DNA from: Ignavibacteriales bacterium
GTDB lineage: Bacteria; Bacteroidota; Ignavibacteria; Ignavibacteriales; Ignavibacteriaceae
Assembly (NCBI GenBank): GCA_016700155.1
Contig: CP065001.1
Coordinates: 310,001 to 374,000 of the forward strand
DNA length: 64,000 nt
Direction: 5' to 3'
Part shown: piece after piece, positions 45,469 to 54,552 of the stretch
Layout of the letters: each line of letters begins with the position of its first letter
Numbering within the stretch: the first letter of the stretch is position 1
Made by a program: the position numbers and the translations under genes
The notes under the pieces: model-generated
Databases searched by the model: none
What the model was told of the DNA's origin: nothing
What the model saw: only the letters and a program-made list of their open reading frames with translations

Positions 45469-45806
45469 ATTTGAAATTAGTTTTCAGTTGCTTTAAGTTG
45501 CTAATGTTTTTATGCGCCCCTTTTACAAATCGATAATCCCGGGGCAGTGCTTTGAGGCAGTTGTACATGTTATGATTGTATGAAAAGCGGAACGGGAGAA
45601 AAATAGTTTTAGCAGAAGCCAGGAGAAAGAAGTAAGCAGTAAGAATTTTTGCGGGATAACATTCTTTGATATGCAGCATGTTATGCAGCGGAAAGTTTTG
45701 AAATTTTTATGAAACAAAAGTTTTTTAATGAATGTAACATGCTTACAGCCGGTGTGTTATATAGCTTGCCCGTCGTGGCGGGGATTATTGGCTGTATAAG
45801 TAATAG
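45469..45806 (+). repeat. Cassette-array leader repeat, copy B
   Basis: Counterpart of 13792-14048. It retains the GCCCC / GGGGC pair, the AGCAGAAGCCAGGAGAAAGA block and the end word GGATTATTGGCTGTATAAG, but has an extra segment of about 80 bp before the end word. The preceding 100 bp (45370-45465) are C-rich and almost free of G. Confidence 0.65.
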
Positions 45807-45833
45807 TTCTGCAACTAATTTTAATTTTTATAT

Positions 45834-46625
45834 ATGACCAAAGCGATTAAATTAATTCTATTGGCTTATAGTATCCTTGCATATTCTTCGGATATATTAA
45901 TTTGTCAAGTTAGAGATAGTAAATTGGATATTAATATTTCTATTATTGAAGGTTATGGTGAATTAGATTATGATCATAGAAATATTGAGCCTTCATATTT
46001 CTTAGTGATGCACACAAAAGAAGAATACAGTCAATTTAATTGTGAAATTAAATACCTGGCAAACATTCATCGTGATACAATTGATATAGTTATAAACGGA
46101 GTTTCTTGTCCGTCTGTACAGTTCCACGCTTTTGGTCCGGCAAATGCACATTATAAATTACCAATTTCCGAAGGTTTTTATCTCATTAATATTAATAACA
46201 ATGGTGTAACAAATAAGTATAAGTTAACAATGGATGATGAGAAATTGGAATTTCAACAATGTGATAGTCTGGAAAATAAAGGGAATAATTTACTTTTGTG
46301 GAGATTTCCCAAAATGTCATTTGCATTTATTGCAGAAATGAGTCAAGATAAATTTGACGCTTTGGATAAAATGATAAATGATAGTTTAGATTTATCGCAA
46401 ATAGAAATTAAAGATAAAGGGAATTGGCCATTAAGAGAAAATCCACCTAGAATAATTGATTCAGAATCATTAGTTAAATTTTATAGATATAAGTCTGAAG
46501 ATGATTATAATAAAATTGATGAAATATTAGATTCATTTATGAAAAAACAAGACAAATATCTAAAAATCAGTTTTATGAATTGGAAAAACAAAATATTTAT
46601 TTCTAAACCATTAAGTTATTATTAA
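45834..46625 (+). CDS. Cassette B1: exported protein of unknown function
   Basis: 263 residues with a signal peptide (1-25, ending ICQ). Beta-rich first half (KLDINISIIEGYGELDYDHR, DTIDIVINGVSCPSVQFHAF) and a charged, helical C-terminal half. No family recognised. The cassette ends are well defined: GTTCTGCAACT (45806-45816) upstream matches the reverse complement of AGTTGCATAAC (46627-46637) at 10 of 11 bases. It is the first gene after leader B. Confidence 0.7.
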   Translation: MTKAIKLILLAYSILAYSSDILICQVRDSKLDINISIIEGYGELDYDHRNIEPSYFLVMHTKEEYSQFNCEIKYLANIHRDTIDIVINGVSCPSVQFHAFGPANAHYKLPISEGFYLININNNGVTNKYKLTMDDEKLEFQQCDSLENKGNNLLLWRFPKMSFAFIAEMSQDKFDALDKMINDSLDLSQIEIKDKGNWPLRENPPRIIDSESLVKFYRYKSEDDYNKIDEILDSFMKKQDKYLKISFMNWKNKIFISKPLSYY

Positions 46626-46626
46626 A

Positions 46627-46821
46627 AGTTGCATAACATCTTTAATAAGTAAAGAGTCCCGCCAAAGGCGGATGAACAATACCGTAAAAAGAAAAAAAAT
46701 AGTTCTGGTCGATCTTTTGAAAAGAGTGCTTTAGAAAAAATAAACACAGGAAATCTTTTAATTAATTATAAATACGGCGCTGTGGTTTAACATAACACGC
46801 CGTTATATCAATATAAAAGAT
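46627..46821 (+). repeat. Cassette spacer repeat, array B (1)
   Basis: The most complete copy: AGTTGCATAAC, ATCTTTAATAAGTAAAGAGT, CCGCCAAAGGCGG hairpin, AACAATACCGTAAAAAG, GAGTGCTTTAGAAAAAATAA, AATTATAAATACGGCGCTG, TGGTTTAACATAACACGCCG, ending GTTATAT (46802-46808). Confidence 0.8.
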
Positions 46822-47622
46822 ATGAGTAATTTTTCAAATATAGGTTTTCATATAACATCAGAACAAGAATTATACAAACTTGCAGAAAATATATATGGTA
46901 TTGGAAAAATAGAAGAAGCACATCATGGTAAATATATTGTTTATTCAGATTCATCTGGTGCTGAATTGTGGATGCAAGTTGATAAAAATAATTCTTTAAT
47001 TGGGATGAATCCTCATTATAATGGGTATTCAAAAAGATTAGTATGCTTGACTAAAATAATTCAAAGACCAGACAGTATTTTAGATGGCGCTTTTCATTGT
47101 TGGTCTAATCCGATCGAAATAAATAATCCAGATTCTGGTGAATATCCATTCGTTTTTGATTTACCAAATGCAAAAACAATTGGTGAAATAAAATTCCCAT
47201 ATAACTTTGAAATCCAACTTTCAGCTTTTGCACAAAAAATAACTTTATATAGTTCTGAAGACGAATTCAATTCAAAACAAACTTCTGATGTAAAATTTGC
47301 TACACAATCCTTTATACCTATGGGTTTATTCAAACCTGAAGGTGAATCTACTGAACCACCGGAAGCATTGGGTATGTTTACAGGTATCATAAAAGAGTTT
47401 GATATTAAAGTAAATTCATTTACTCGAAATCATTTTTATTGGTTTCTAGTTAATACTTTAGGCGGAGAAATAGATATTGTTGCTGATCCAATACTAATTA
47501 TAGATAAACCCAAATTAAATGGAGTTATACAAGGTCAATTTTGGTTATCGGGTAAACTGTATTATCAACCATATATTACAAAAGAAAATAATAAAGGATT
47601 TTTTAAAAAACTGTTTAGCTAA
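46822..47622 (+). CDS. Cassette B2: soluble protein of unknown function
   Basis: 266 residues with no signal peptide. Beta-rich, with motifs HHGKYIVYSDSSGAELWMQV, GMNPHYNGYSKRLVCLTKII and a C-terminal GVIQGQFWLSGKLYYQPYI. No family recognised; no catalytic signature seen. GTTATAT before the gene and GTATAAC at 47629-47635 after it are complementary at six of seven bases, giving cassette ends. Confidence 0.7.
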   Translation: MSNFSNIGFHITSEQELYKLAENIYGIGKIEEAHHGKYIVYSDSSGAELWMQVDKNNSLIGMNPHYNGYSKRLVCLTKIIQRPDSILDGAFHCWSNPIEINNPDSGEYPFVFDLPNAKTIGEIKFPYNFEIQLSAFAQKITLYSSEDEFNSKQTSDVKFATQSFIPMGLFKPEGESTEPPEALGMFTGIIKEFDIKVNSFTRNHFYWFLVNTLGGEIDIVADPILIIDKPKLNGVIQGQFWLSGKLYYQPYITKENNKGFFKKLFS

Positions 47623-47627
47623 AAATC

Positions 47628-47771
47628 GGTATAACCGCTTTAATCCGTCAAAGACGGACAAGTAAGTGAAGGGTTCCAGCAAATGTTTTTAATAATACTG
47701 CAGAAAAAATTATTCAGTTAGATCTTGTTCTGAAATAAAATACTACGCATAATATAGATTATAAGGGGTCT
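47628..47771 (+). repeat. Cassette spacer repeat, array B (2), 5' half
   Basis: GGTATAACCGCTTTAATCC, the hairpin TCCGTCAAAGACGGA and CAAGTAAGTGAAGGGT match other spacers; the 3' half is degenerate and the array ends here. Confidence 0.7.
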
Positions 47772-49274
47772 ATGATGAATCAACTAAAAGTATTCTTTTC
47801 GTGGGCGTTTATAGCAATCTTTCTCAATAGTTGTTTTGACAAAAACAGCTCTTCCTCAAATGATATCGAAGGCATCTGGATATCAACCAAAGAAACATCA
47901 ACTGATTTTGGTGATGCAGAAAATGCTGTTTTATTAATTAAAAAAGATAGTGATAATAAACTGACAGCCCGTTGTTGTTTTATCGGTGACAATGAGTTCA
48001 AAATGGGATGGAAGTTTAATGAAGTTCAATATGATAGTATCGTAAAGAGAATAGAAATAATTGATTCGGATTCGGATACATTGATTCTCACCCTGGATGC
48101 TGAAAGTAAAATGCTTAAAGGAGGTGTTCATTCAGAAGATGAAATTAAACCTGTAAATTTTGTTCGTACAGGAAAAGATTTTACGAACTTATTCTACCCG
48201 CGCACACCGGACAGCCAGGGGCAAATTACATATAGATATACAAAACCTAAGCAACTTGATAATTATTTACTGACAGATTCCATATTCGATTTTGTAAAAG
48301 ACTCAGCAGCATTTTACAATTTTATAGATAGGATACTTCAACAAAAATCGGGACATCTTGAATCAATATTAATTATAAAAGATGGTAAACTGATACTTGA
48401 GGAATATTTCTTCGATTATAATCCAACCAAACTTCATCGCATAAATTCATGCACAAAAAGTATTACCTCTCTACTGCTGGGAATTTCTTTAAACCGTAAT
48501 AAAATTAGTGATGTTGAAAAACCGATTTTTGATTTTTTCCCTCTGTACAAATCGTATAAAACACTGGTAAAGGAAAAGATAACTCTTAAACATACTTTAA
48601 CTATGACTGCCGGATTTAACGAGGATGACGATTTTGAAGATCACGGACCCGATAATTTTATTCGATATATACTTAATAGTGAAATGGAAACAAAGCCGGG
48701 AGAGAAATTCAGATACAGCGGTAAATGTTCTAATCTGCTCGGCGGAATAATTTATAGCCTTGAGAAAAAACAAGCCGATGAATTTGCAAAAGAAGTATTG
48801 TTCAGCAAACTGGGTATTACCGAATTTGACTGGGAAAAAGAAAATGGTGTGGTTCCCTGTGATGCTGGTCTAAAACTTTATCCGAGAGATATGGCTAAAA
48901 TCGGATTACTCGTTTTAAATAATGGCAGATGGAAAGGTGAGCAAATCGTTCCTGAAGAGTGGATTAAAGAATCAACAAAACCGTACGTTGCCGAAAGCGA
49001 TTTTTTTGATTATGGCTTTCAATGGTGGTACAGAAGTAAACGCAATAAAAGCTGGTGGAATGATCCCGTTCACGGAAGTAAATTCGAACACGATATGTTT
49101 TTAGCGCTCGGTGCCGGCGGACAGTATATAATGGTTATCAGGGATCTGAATATGGTTATCGTAACAGCATCATCTGATTATAGTCACGATGGAATGGAAC
49201 ATCAAAAAATACCAATGGTCATTGAAGAAATAGTTCCGTTGTTTGAGGATGCTTTATTAGAAGTAAAAAGATAA
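47772..49274 (+). CDS. Beta-lactamase-family serine hydrolase, lipoprotein
   Basis: 500 residues from ATG at 47772 with an AAGGGG site. The lipoprotein signal ends FLNSC (residue 21). An N-terminal 110-residue lipocalin-like part precedes a class C beta-lactamase/DD-peptidase-like domain with the SxxK motif S226-C-T-K229, a degenerate second motif (YSGKCSNLL), and GAGGQY in the place of the third motif. Such esterase/peptidase relatives act on small esters or cell-wall peptides; few are true beta-lactamases. The stop is followed by a GATAACATCTT word like the spacer start, but no matching upstream end was found. Confidence 0.85.
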   Translation: MMNQLKVFFSWAFIAIFLNSCFDKNSSSSNDIEGIWISTKETSTDFGDAENAVLLIKKDSDNKLTARCCFIGDNEFKMGWKFNEVQYDSIVKRIEIIDSDSDTLILTLDAESKMLKGGVHSEDEIKPVNFVRTGKDFTNLFYPRTPDSQGQITYRYTKPKQLDNYLLTDSIFDFVKDSAAFYNFIDRILQQKSGHLESILIIKDGKLILEEYFFDYNPTKLHRINSCTKSITSLLLGISLNRNKISDVEKPIFDFFPLYKSYKTLVKEKITLKHTLTMTAGFNEDDDFEDHGPDNFIRYILNSEMETKPGEKFRYSGKCSNLLGGIIYSLEKKQADEFAKEVLFSKLGITEFDWEKENGVVPCDAGLKLYPRDMAKIGLLVLNNGRWKGEQIVPEEWIKESTKPYVAESDFFDYGFQWWYRSKRNKSWWNDPVHGSKFEHDMFLALGAGGQYIMVIRDLNMVIVTASSDYSHDGMEHQKIPMVIEEIVPLFEDALLEVKR

Positions 49275-49290
49275 CATCTTGCACCCCTTT

Positions 49291-49323
49291 AAGATGACAT
49301 CTTTTCCTAAAGATGTCATCTTT
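49291..49323 (+). terminator. Hairpin terminator
   Basis: AAGATGACATCTTT / AAAGATGTCATCTT, a perfect 14 bp stem with a 4-base loop, 17 bases after the hydrolase stop. Confidence 0.7.
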
Positions 49324-49403
49324 AAAAACAAAAAATATTAGGATTTACAAATTGTTTAGTCGTAATTTTAAACAGATCAAATAAACAAATAAGGGTAACC
49401 TCA

Positions 49404-49892
49404 ATGAAAAATATCCTGCCGCTGATTTTACTAACCTCACTAATATTTTTTTCATGCTCAAAAACAAAAAGCGGGGATATTTTAACTTTCCCGAGTGACT
49501 GGCTGGTGCAGCACGATTATATGGGCTGCCTTATAATGGGTTTAAGTCCTCTTGAAAATGAATACGACCAGTTCCGCGAAAACGGAAACGCGGTAATGGA
49601 AAAACTTCCGGGTAGTATGACGTATGACGAATACACAAACGCTAATCTTGAAACGATGAAAAGGGTGATGACAAACTTTGTGGTAATAGAAACTTCGGAT
49701 GATGAAGTGAACGGGATTGAATGTAAAAAAATCGTATACACACACACGATGGGTCAGCTTGATATTAAAGTGCTGAGTTATTTTTTAGTTGACGGAAAAG
49801 AAGGATATGTTCTGACATTCTCGGCATCTCCGGAGCAGTATGAAAAATATTTACCGGAGTTTAAACGGATAGCAGGCAGTATTAATTTATAG
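49404..49892 (+). CDS. PsbP/DcrB-like lipoprotein
   Basis: 162 residues with a lipoprotein signal ending IFFSC (residue 18). The rest fits the PsbP/DUF1795 (DcrB-like) fold: FPSDWLVQHDYMGCLIMG, FVVIETSDDEVNGIECKKIV and the terminal VLTFSASPEQYEKYLPEFKR with IAGSI. These small extracytoplasmic proteins have no agreed function. It is followed at 32 bp by another extracytoplasmic lipoprotein gene, probably in one transcript. Confidence 0.75.
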   Translation: MKNILPLILLTSLIFFSCSKTKSGDILTFPSDWLVQHDYMGCLIMGLSPLENEYDQFRENGNAVMEKLPGSMTYDEYTNANLETMKRVMTNFVVIETSDDEVNGIECKKIVYTHTMGQLDIKVLSYFLVDGKEGYVLTFSASPEQYEKYLPEFKRIAGSINL

Positions 49893-49924
49893 CAGTAAAT
49901 ATTATAGGGGAAGGAGTAAGGCAG

Positions 49925-50761
49925 TTGTTTAATTCATCTATAACGCGGCGCAGTGTTTTAAATTATTTCTCCAAAAAATTAATTCCTCTGGAATCTATCT
50001 TACCTGCAATGATTTTTCTGATCATTTGCTTTAACGGATGTGATAATCCCGATGAACCCCAAACAATGTTCAAAGCTGAAGAAAGAGTAACTGGTCAATT
50101 TGAATTTCATTCACAGGTAAATAAAATCAGCATAACAAATCCGATCGGTTTCACATACCTGTACGGCGTTGTAGATACACTTAAAACACGCTATGTAATT
50201 GACAGAAGTGTTTGGGCAAAGTCGTACCAGGCAGCAGAATCTGAAATGAAAAAAATAAGTGTTGAAAACTCCGTATCCGGTGATTCTGGTATGTATAAAG
50301 TCGTCTATCCGTCAAACACCGAAAATATATACGGGTGTAATCTAAACTTAGAGATCAACAAAAGGGTTATCGAACTAACATCACCAAACAAGGGAATACA
50401 AACAGATTTCCTGAATGCTGATATTAGCGCAGAGACTGGTTCATACAACGCAATATTAGATCATCACTCCGGTTCAATAAATGTTAAGACCATAAGCGGT
50501 AAAATAACTTCCACTGCGGCACTTCCTTATGAAGGTTTTTGTATTTGCTATTCTGAAAGCGGTGATATAAACATAAAAATACCAAAAGGTACGTCAGCGA
50601 CTGTTGTACTAAAAACAAACAACGGAAGTGTTTCAATCAAAAATCTGGATCTGACTATTCTAACAAACACAAATACTGAGATCACCGGCACATTGAACGA
50701 TGCAACCGGAGTAATCTATTTAGAAAGTAAAACGGGTAATGTTACTCTTGAGGGAATATAA
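49925..50761 (+). CDS. DUF4097-type putative adhesin lipoprotein
   Basis: 278 residues from a TTG start at 49925, supported by AAGGAG 10-15 bases upstream. A hydrophobic stretch ends FNGC (about residue 38), a lipobox, so the signal is unusually long. The C-terminal half has short repeating strands (ISAETGSYNAILDHHSGSIN, VKTISGKITSTAALPYEGF, ESGDINIKIPKG, NNGSVSIKNL, KTGNVTLEGI), the DUF4097 beta-solenoid pattern. Members are surface or periplasmic; function unknown. Confidence 0.7.
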   Translation: MFNSSITRRSVLNYFSKKLIPLESILPAMIFLIICFNGCDNPDEPQTMFKAEERVTGQFEFHSQVNKISITNPIGFTYLYGVVDTLKTRYVIDRSVWAKSYQAAESEMKKISVENSVSGDSGMYKVVYPSNTENIYGCNLNLEINKRVIELTSPNKGIQTDFLNADISAETGSYNAILDHHSGSINVKTISGKITSTAALPYEGFCICYSESGDINIKIPKGTSATVVLKTNNGSVSIKNLDLTILTNTNTEITGTLNDATGVIYLESKTGNVTLEGI

Positions 50762-50762
50762 A

Positions 50763-50909
50763 ATGCGCACAATGAGAAGTGAAACCAATGTTCTGAATTT
50801 ATTAATTACAAAAATAGCTATGACGTTCTTTTTGATATTCTTTGCCAGGTCGTGCGCAAATGAGAACCCGGTAATTCCACCTCATCAATCTATTTCAAAA
50901 ATGGCTTAA
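50763..50909 (+). CDS. Tiny lipoprotein (48 residues)
   Basis: ATG at 50763, two bases after the preceding stop, with GAGGGA 9-14 bases upstream. The sequence MRTMRSETNVLNLLITKIAM is followed by TFFLIFFARSC, a hydrophobic core and a lipobox Cys at residue 31, then a 17-residue polar tail (ANENPVIPPHQSISKMA). It is probably co-translated with the DUF4097 gene and is too short for ordinary gene finding. Confidence 0.5.
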   Translation: MRTMRSETNVLNLLITKIAMTFFLIFFARSCANENPVIPPHQSISKMA

Positions 50910-51037
50910 AACTGCAAAACAGAACACTAAGCTATGACAACATACAACACCACCTGAAAATAATAGTTGTGCTAATTGAAACCGACAGGCTAATGAAAGA
51001 GATTGATAAAATATAACTTGAATTGTGGGAGAACAAA

Positions 51038-51613
51038 ATGGCACTTAAATTTGTTGGCACTAAAATTATACCCTCCGCATTAATTTTCATTTCACTAATC
51101 ATATCAGCAATACTTTTAGATTTCTTATTCCACCTTGCAGGTTTAGTCTGGATTGGAAGATATTTAGGAATAGCAGGAACATTTGTGATTATAGCTTCAT
51201 TTATTTACTCGCTAAGAAAAAGAAAAATAATTAAATCCGGCTCGCCCAAAAGATTGCTTCAAAATCATGAACTTCAGGGATGGATAGGGGCACTACTAAT
51301 TCTTGTACACGGCGGTGTTCATTTTAATGCGGTAATCCCATGGCTTGCACTTTTTGCAATGGTAATCGTTGTTGCAAGTGGATTAACAGGTAAGTATCTC
51401 TTAAAACAGGCTAAGGAAAGATTAAAGGATAAAGAAGCTGAACTTGTAAAGCAGAATAAAACAACAGACGAGATTGAAAAGGAACTTTTATATAGTTCAC
51501 TTCTTGTTGATACAATGCAAAAATGGCGCAAAGTGCATATGCCGCTTACTATGATCTTTATTGCGTTTGCACTGATACATATTATCGTCACACTTTTAAT
51601 GTGGAGGTGGTAA
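51038..51613 (+). CDS. Cytochrome b-like membrane protein
   Basis: 191 residues from ATG at 51038 (GGGAGA 7-12 bases upstream; the in-frame TTG at 51023 is less likely). Four membrane spans at about 9-30, 34-53, 88-111 and 164-188. Histidines suited to bind heme lie in or by spans: LVHGGVHFNA (span 3) and VHMP...ALIHIIVTLL (span 4). The stop overlaps the start of the decaheme cytochrome (TAATG at 51611-51615), so the two are coupled and probably form a membrane quinol/cytochrome electron-transfer pair. Heme binding is inferred. Confidence 0.7.
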   Translation: MALKFVGTKIIPSALIFISLIISAILLDFLFHLAGLVWIGRYLGIAGTFVIIASFIYSLRKRKIIKSGSPKRLLQNHELQGWIGALLILVHGGVHFNAVIPWLALFAMVIVVASGLTGKYLLKQAKERLKDKEAELVKQNKTTDEIEKELLYSSLLVDTMQKWRKVHMPLTMIFIAFALIHIIVTLLMWRW

Positions 51614-52506
51614 TGAAAAGAACATTATTCTTTTTTACGCTAACGTTAATCATAGGATTAACAGCACTATTTTTATTTCCTTATTATACAATAAATCCTG
51701 GAGTGCTTGTAAAAGGACATACTGACCTTCAAAACAATTGTTTAGCTTGTCATTCTATTGGCAGCGGTGCACCAACAGAAAAATGTATCAGCTGTCATAA
51801 GCTAAGTGAAATAGGATTAAAAAAAGTATCACAGGCAGTTAGTGAAAAACCGAACAATAAAACAAATCTTCTTCATAAATCAATAAAAAACATCAACTGT
51901 TACTATTGTCATACAGAACACAATGGCTTATCAAAAGAAAATGCAACATTAAATTTTACACACTCAATTCTGCCAAAACAGATGTTGAATAATTGTGCAG
52001 ATTGTCATACCGATAAAAAACCCGATAACAAAATTCACAATCTCATTTTAAATGATTGTTCAAACTGCCATACCACTGATAAATGGGAACGTGCTGAGTT
52101 TAAACATCAATTACTCGGTGAAAAACAAAATGATTGCAAAGACTGTCACATAAATAAAACTCCTGATGATGAGCTGCACATAGGATTGGATAAAACTGTT
52201 CAATGTTTACAATGCCATAACACAAACGCCTGGAAGCCATCTACATTTGATCATAGTAAATATTTCAGGTTTGATAAAAACCATCCTTCGGATTGTAAAA
52301 ATTGTCACAACGAACAAAAAAAATTCAAATCATACACTTGTTATAATTGCCACGAACATCAGCCGGCACGCATATCAGAAAAACATATTAAAGAAGGTAT
52401 AAGAGATTTTAGCAATTGTGTTAAATGTCATAGGTCTGGCGATGAAGACGAAGCCAAAGGAAATGAGAATAGAAATAACAGAGGCGATGAGAGTGACAAT
52501 GACTAA
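51613..52506 (+). CDS. Decaheme c-type cytochrome
   Basis: 297 residues from ATG at 51613; a frame extending back to 51523 would overlap the preceding gene. The N-terminal hydrophobic segment (5-24) is a signal or anchor. Ten CxxCH heme motifs are present: CLACH, CISCH, CYYCH, CADCH, CSNCH, CKDCH, CLQCH, CKNCH, CYNCH, CVKCH. It is a periplasmic electron carrier, coupled to the cytochrome b-like gene. The C-terminus is very acidic and Asn-rich (EDEAKGNENRNNRGDESDND). It could serve respiration with metals or other acceptors. Confidence 0.95.
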   Translation: MKRTLFFFTLTLIIGLTALFLFPYYTINPGVLVKGHTDLQNNCLACHSIGSGAPTEKCISCHKLSEIGLKKVSQAVSEKPNNKTNLLHKSIKNINCYYCHTEHNGLSKENATLNFTHSILPKQMLNNCADCHTDKKPDNKIHNLILNDCSNCHTTDKWERAEFKHQLLGEKQNDCKDCHINKTPDDELHIGLDKTVQCLQCHNTNAWKPSTFDHSKYFRFDKNHPSDCKNCHNEQKKFKSYTCYNCHEHQPARISEKHIKEGIRDFSNCVKCHRSGDEDEAKGNENRNNRGDESDND

Positions 52507-52544
52507 TCAAACAAACCATATTTATTATTTTCTGAAAGTCTTTT

Positions 52545-53450
52545 ATGAATACCGAAAAATCCGCCCAGATGTTTGCTATCAGGCTGTCATTTGCATTTGG
52601 TATTATAATGTTAGCCATCAAATGGTATGCATACTACCTTACAGGCTCAACCGCTATTTTATCTGATGCAGCCGAATCTGTAATTCACGTAATAGGTGTT
52701 GGCTTTGCAGTATTTAGTTTGTGGTATAGTTTTCAACCTGCGGATGAAGGACACACTTATGGTCATCACAAAATAAGTTACTTCTCAGCAGGTTTTGAAG
52801 GAGCACTCATAATACTTGCAGCTATTTTTATAATTTTTATTTCTGTTAAGCGATTAATCTTTGGAATTGAAATTGCCAATCTTGATCAGGGAACATATTT
52901 TACCTTTGGTGCATCAGTCTTAAATTTAATCTTAGGCGGGTATCTGATCTCAAGAGGTAAAAAAAGCAAATCAATTATTCTTATTGCAAACGGAAAACAT
53001 GTGCTCACCGATTCCTGGACAAGTTTTGGAGTTGTTGCAGGATTGTTGCTTACCTGGTTAACAGGCTGGCTTCCTTTCGATCCAATTGTTGCAATTGTTG
53101 CAGCATTAAATATTTTATGGTCAGGCGGTAAACTCGTAAGACAATCCATCGGCGGATTGATGGACGAAGGAAATAAAGAAACCGCAAATACTGTTAAAAA
53201 GATTCTTGATAAGGAAACTGTCACAAGAGGTTTAGCATATCATCAGTTAAGGTACAGAGAAAGTGGAAATGTGTTGTGGTTGGAGTTTCATCTTTTATTT
53301 CCCAAAGACACACTACTGGAAACTGCACATAACATTGCGACAGAATTGGAGATAACACTCAAAAAAAATTTTAATACACAGACCAACATCACTACACATC
53401 TTGAGCCGTTTGATTTACACGATGAAGTACACACAGAGCCCCATAAGTAA
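52545..53450 (+). CDS. Cation diffusion facilitator (CDF) metal transporter
   Basis: 301 residues with six membrane spans and the CDF signature: ILSDAAESVIHVIG in span 2 (D41, with E44 and H48 nearby), GHHKISYFSAGFEG, and HVLTDSWTSFG in span 5, giving the usual intramembrane Zn/Fe/Mn site. The C-terminal cytoplasmic domain (about 210-301) ends THLEPFDLHDEVHTEPH, His-rich. It exports divalent metal in exchange for protons. Gene order with the multiheme cytochrome and the CnrX-like module suggests metal homeostasis. Confidence 0.92.
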   Translation: MNTEKSAQMFAIRLSFAFGIIMLAIKWYAYYLTGSTAILSDAAESVIHVIGVGFAVFSLWYSFQPADEGHTYGHHKISYFSAGFEGALIILAAIFIIFISVKRLIFGIEIANLDQGTYFTFGASVLNLILGGYLISRGKKSKSIILIANGKHVLTDSWTSFGVVAGLLLTWLTGWLPFDPIVAIVAALNILWSGGKLVRQSIGGLMDEGNKETANTVKKILDKETVTRGLAYHQLRYRESGNVLWLEFHLLFPKDTLLETAHNIATELEITLKKNFNTQTNITTHLEPFDLHDEVHTEPHK

Positions 53451-53924
53451 AAATCCAAATGACTTATAATAACTATTAGCAGCCTGTCTCAATAAGCTCC
53501 CAAGCCATGACGGTTCCCAACACCCACTCACCACATCCAAAACAAACTCCATCCAAACCCCGCAATAAAAACCACTAACCATACAACAATACTATAAAAT
53601 CCTAACCTTAGTAACCTTCTAAAATAACAAACAATAAAAACCTTATTACCTTATCAAAAAAATATCAATGATAGAAAACAATAAGCTAAAACGGTTAAAA
53701 GAGTTCGTAAAACAAAACCGATATCAGTTTTAATAGATCCTATTGTGTCTATGTGTTAACACTTCATACTGTGATACAGAATCATTCTGGCACTAAACCA
53801 TTCAATAATTCAAATAGCACTTGTCAATAAGCACTTATTCTGTTAATCCTTCCTTCCACTTCAATTGTCTAATCATTCAGCAACAGATTTATCCAAATAA
53901 CTGCCGCAGGTATTATATTTGAGT
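53451..53924. other. Intergenic tract, G-poor and C-rich
   Basis: No gene is seen in 474 bp. Around 53520-53690 the top strand is strongly depleted in G and rich in A and C. TATATTTG lies at 53914-53921, directly before the sigma-factor start, and resembles the TAnnTTTG promoter element of Bacteroidota; no clear upstream element was found. Confidence 0.4.
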
Positions 53925-54497
53925 ATGGAAGAGAGAGAACTTGTTAATCGCCTTAAGAACGGCGATGAAGAAGCCTTCCGTAAAATCTTCTATGACAACC
54001 AAAGGAAAGTATTAAATACCTGTTACAGAATTGTCAATGATAAAGAGACCGCGGAAGACCTGACGCAGGAAGTTTTCATCAAAGTTCATTCAGCGATTAA
54101 ATATTTCAGAGGGGATTCTAAATTTTCTACATGGATTTACAGGATTGCTGTAACAAAATCACTTGATCATCTCCGGGCTAAAAAAAGGAAAAAAAGATTT
54201 GGCTTGCTGAGATTCTCAGACAGTTCAAATGAAATGCAGGTTCAGCAAAAAATTTCTAAACGGGAATTCCCCGGTGATTCACTTGAGAATGATGAAAGGA
54301 AATATTTTCTTAATAAAGCTCTTAACGCTATTCCCGAAAACCAGCGCATCGCGTTTTCATTAAGCAAATATGACGAAATGAGTTACCAGCAGATCGCTGA
54401 TATACTCGGAATCTCACTTTCTGCTGTGGAATCGCTAATTCACAGGGCTAAAAAGAATCTTGAAAAAAAACTTCATCATTATTATAAAAATCTTTAG
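53925..54497 (+). CDS. ECF-type RNA polymerase sigma factor
   Basis: 190 residues from ATG at 53925 (a TTG two codons earlier is possible). Region 2 (FYDNQRKVLNTCYRIVNDKE, DLTQEVFIKVHSAIKYFRG, STWIYRIAVTKSLDHLRAKK) and region 4 (IPENQRIAFSLSKYDEMSYQ followed by QIADILGISLSAVESLIHRA) are complete. It begins a three-gene operon with a small single-span protein and a periplasmic CpxP/CnrX-like protein, the layout of metal-responsive ECF systems such as CnrYXH. Targets may include the adjacent transporter and cytochrome genes. Confidence 0.93.
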   Translation: MEERELVNRLKNGDEEAFRKIFYDNQRKVLNTCYRIVNDKETAEDLTQEVFIKVHSAIKYFRGDSKFSTWIYRIAVTKSLDHLRAKKRKKRFGLLRFSDSSNEMQVQQKISKREFPGDSLENDERKYFLNKALNAIPENQRIAFSLSKYDEMSYQQIADILGISLSAVESLIHRAKKNLEKKLHHYYKNL

Positions 54498-54552
54498 GGG
54501 AACATATCGCAAGGAATTTTATTTTTAGGCGTCAAAACTATCAAAGTGTAAA

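Noticed and set aside
49272..49290. GATAACATCTT after the serine hydrolase gene as a cassette end
   Set aside because: It resembles a spacer start, but no complementary word is found before the gene at 47772 and the rest of the spacer is absent.
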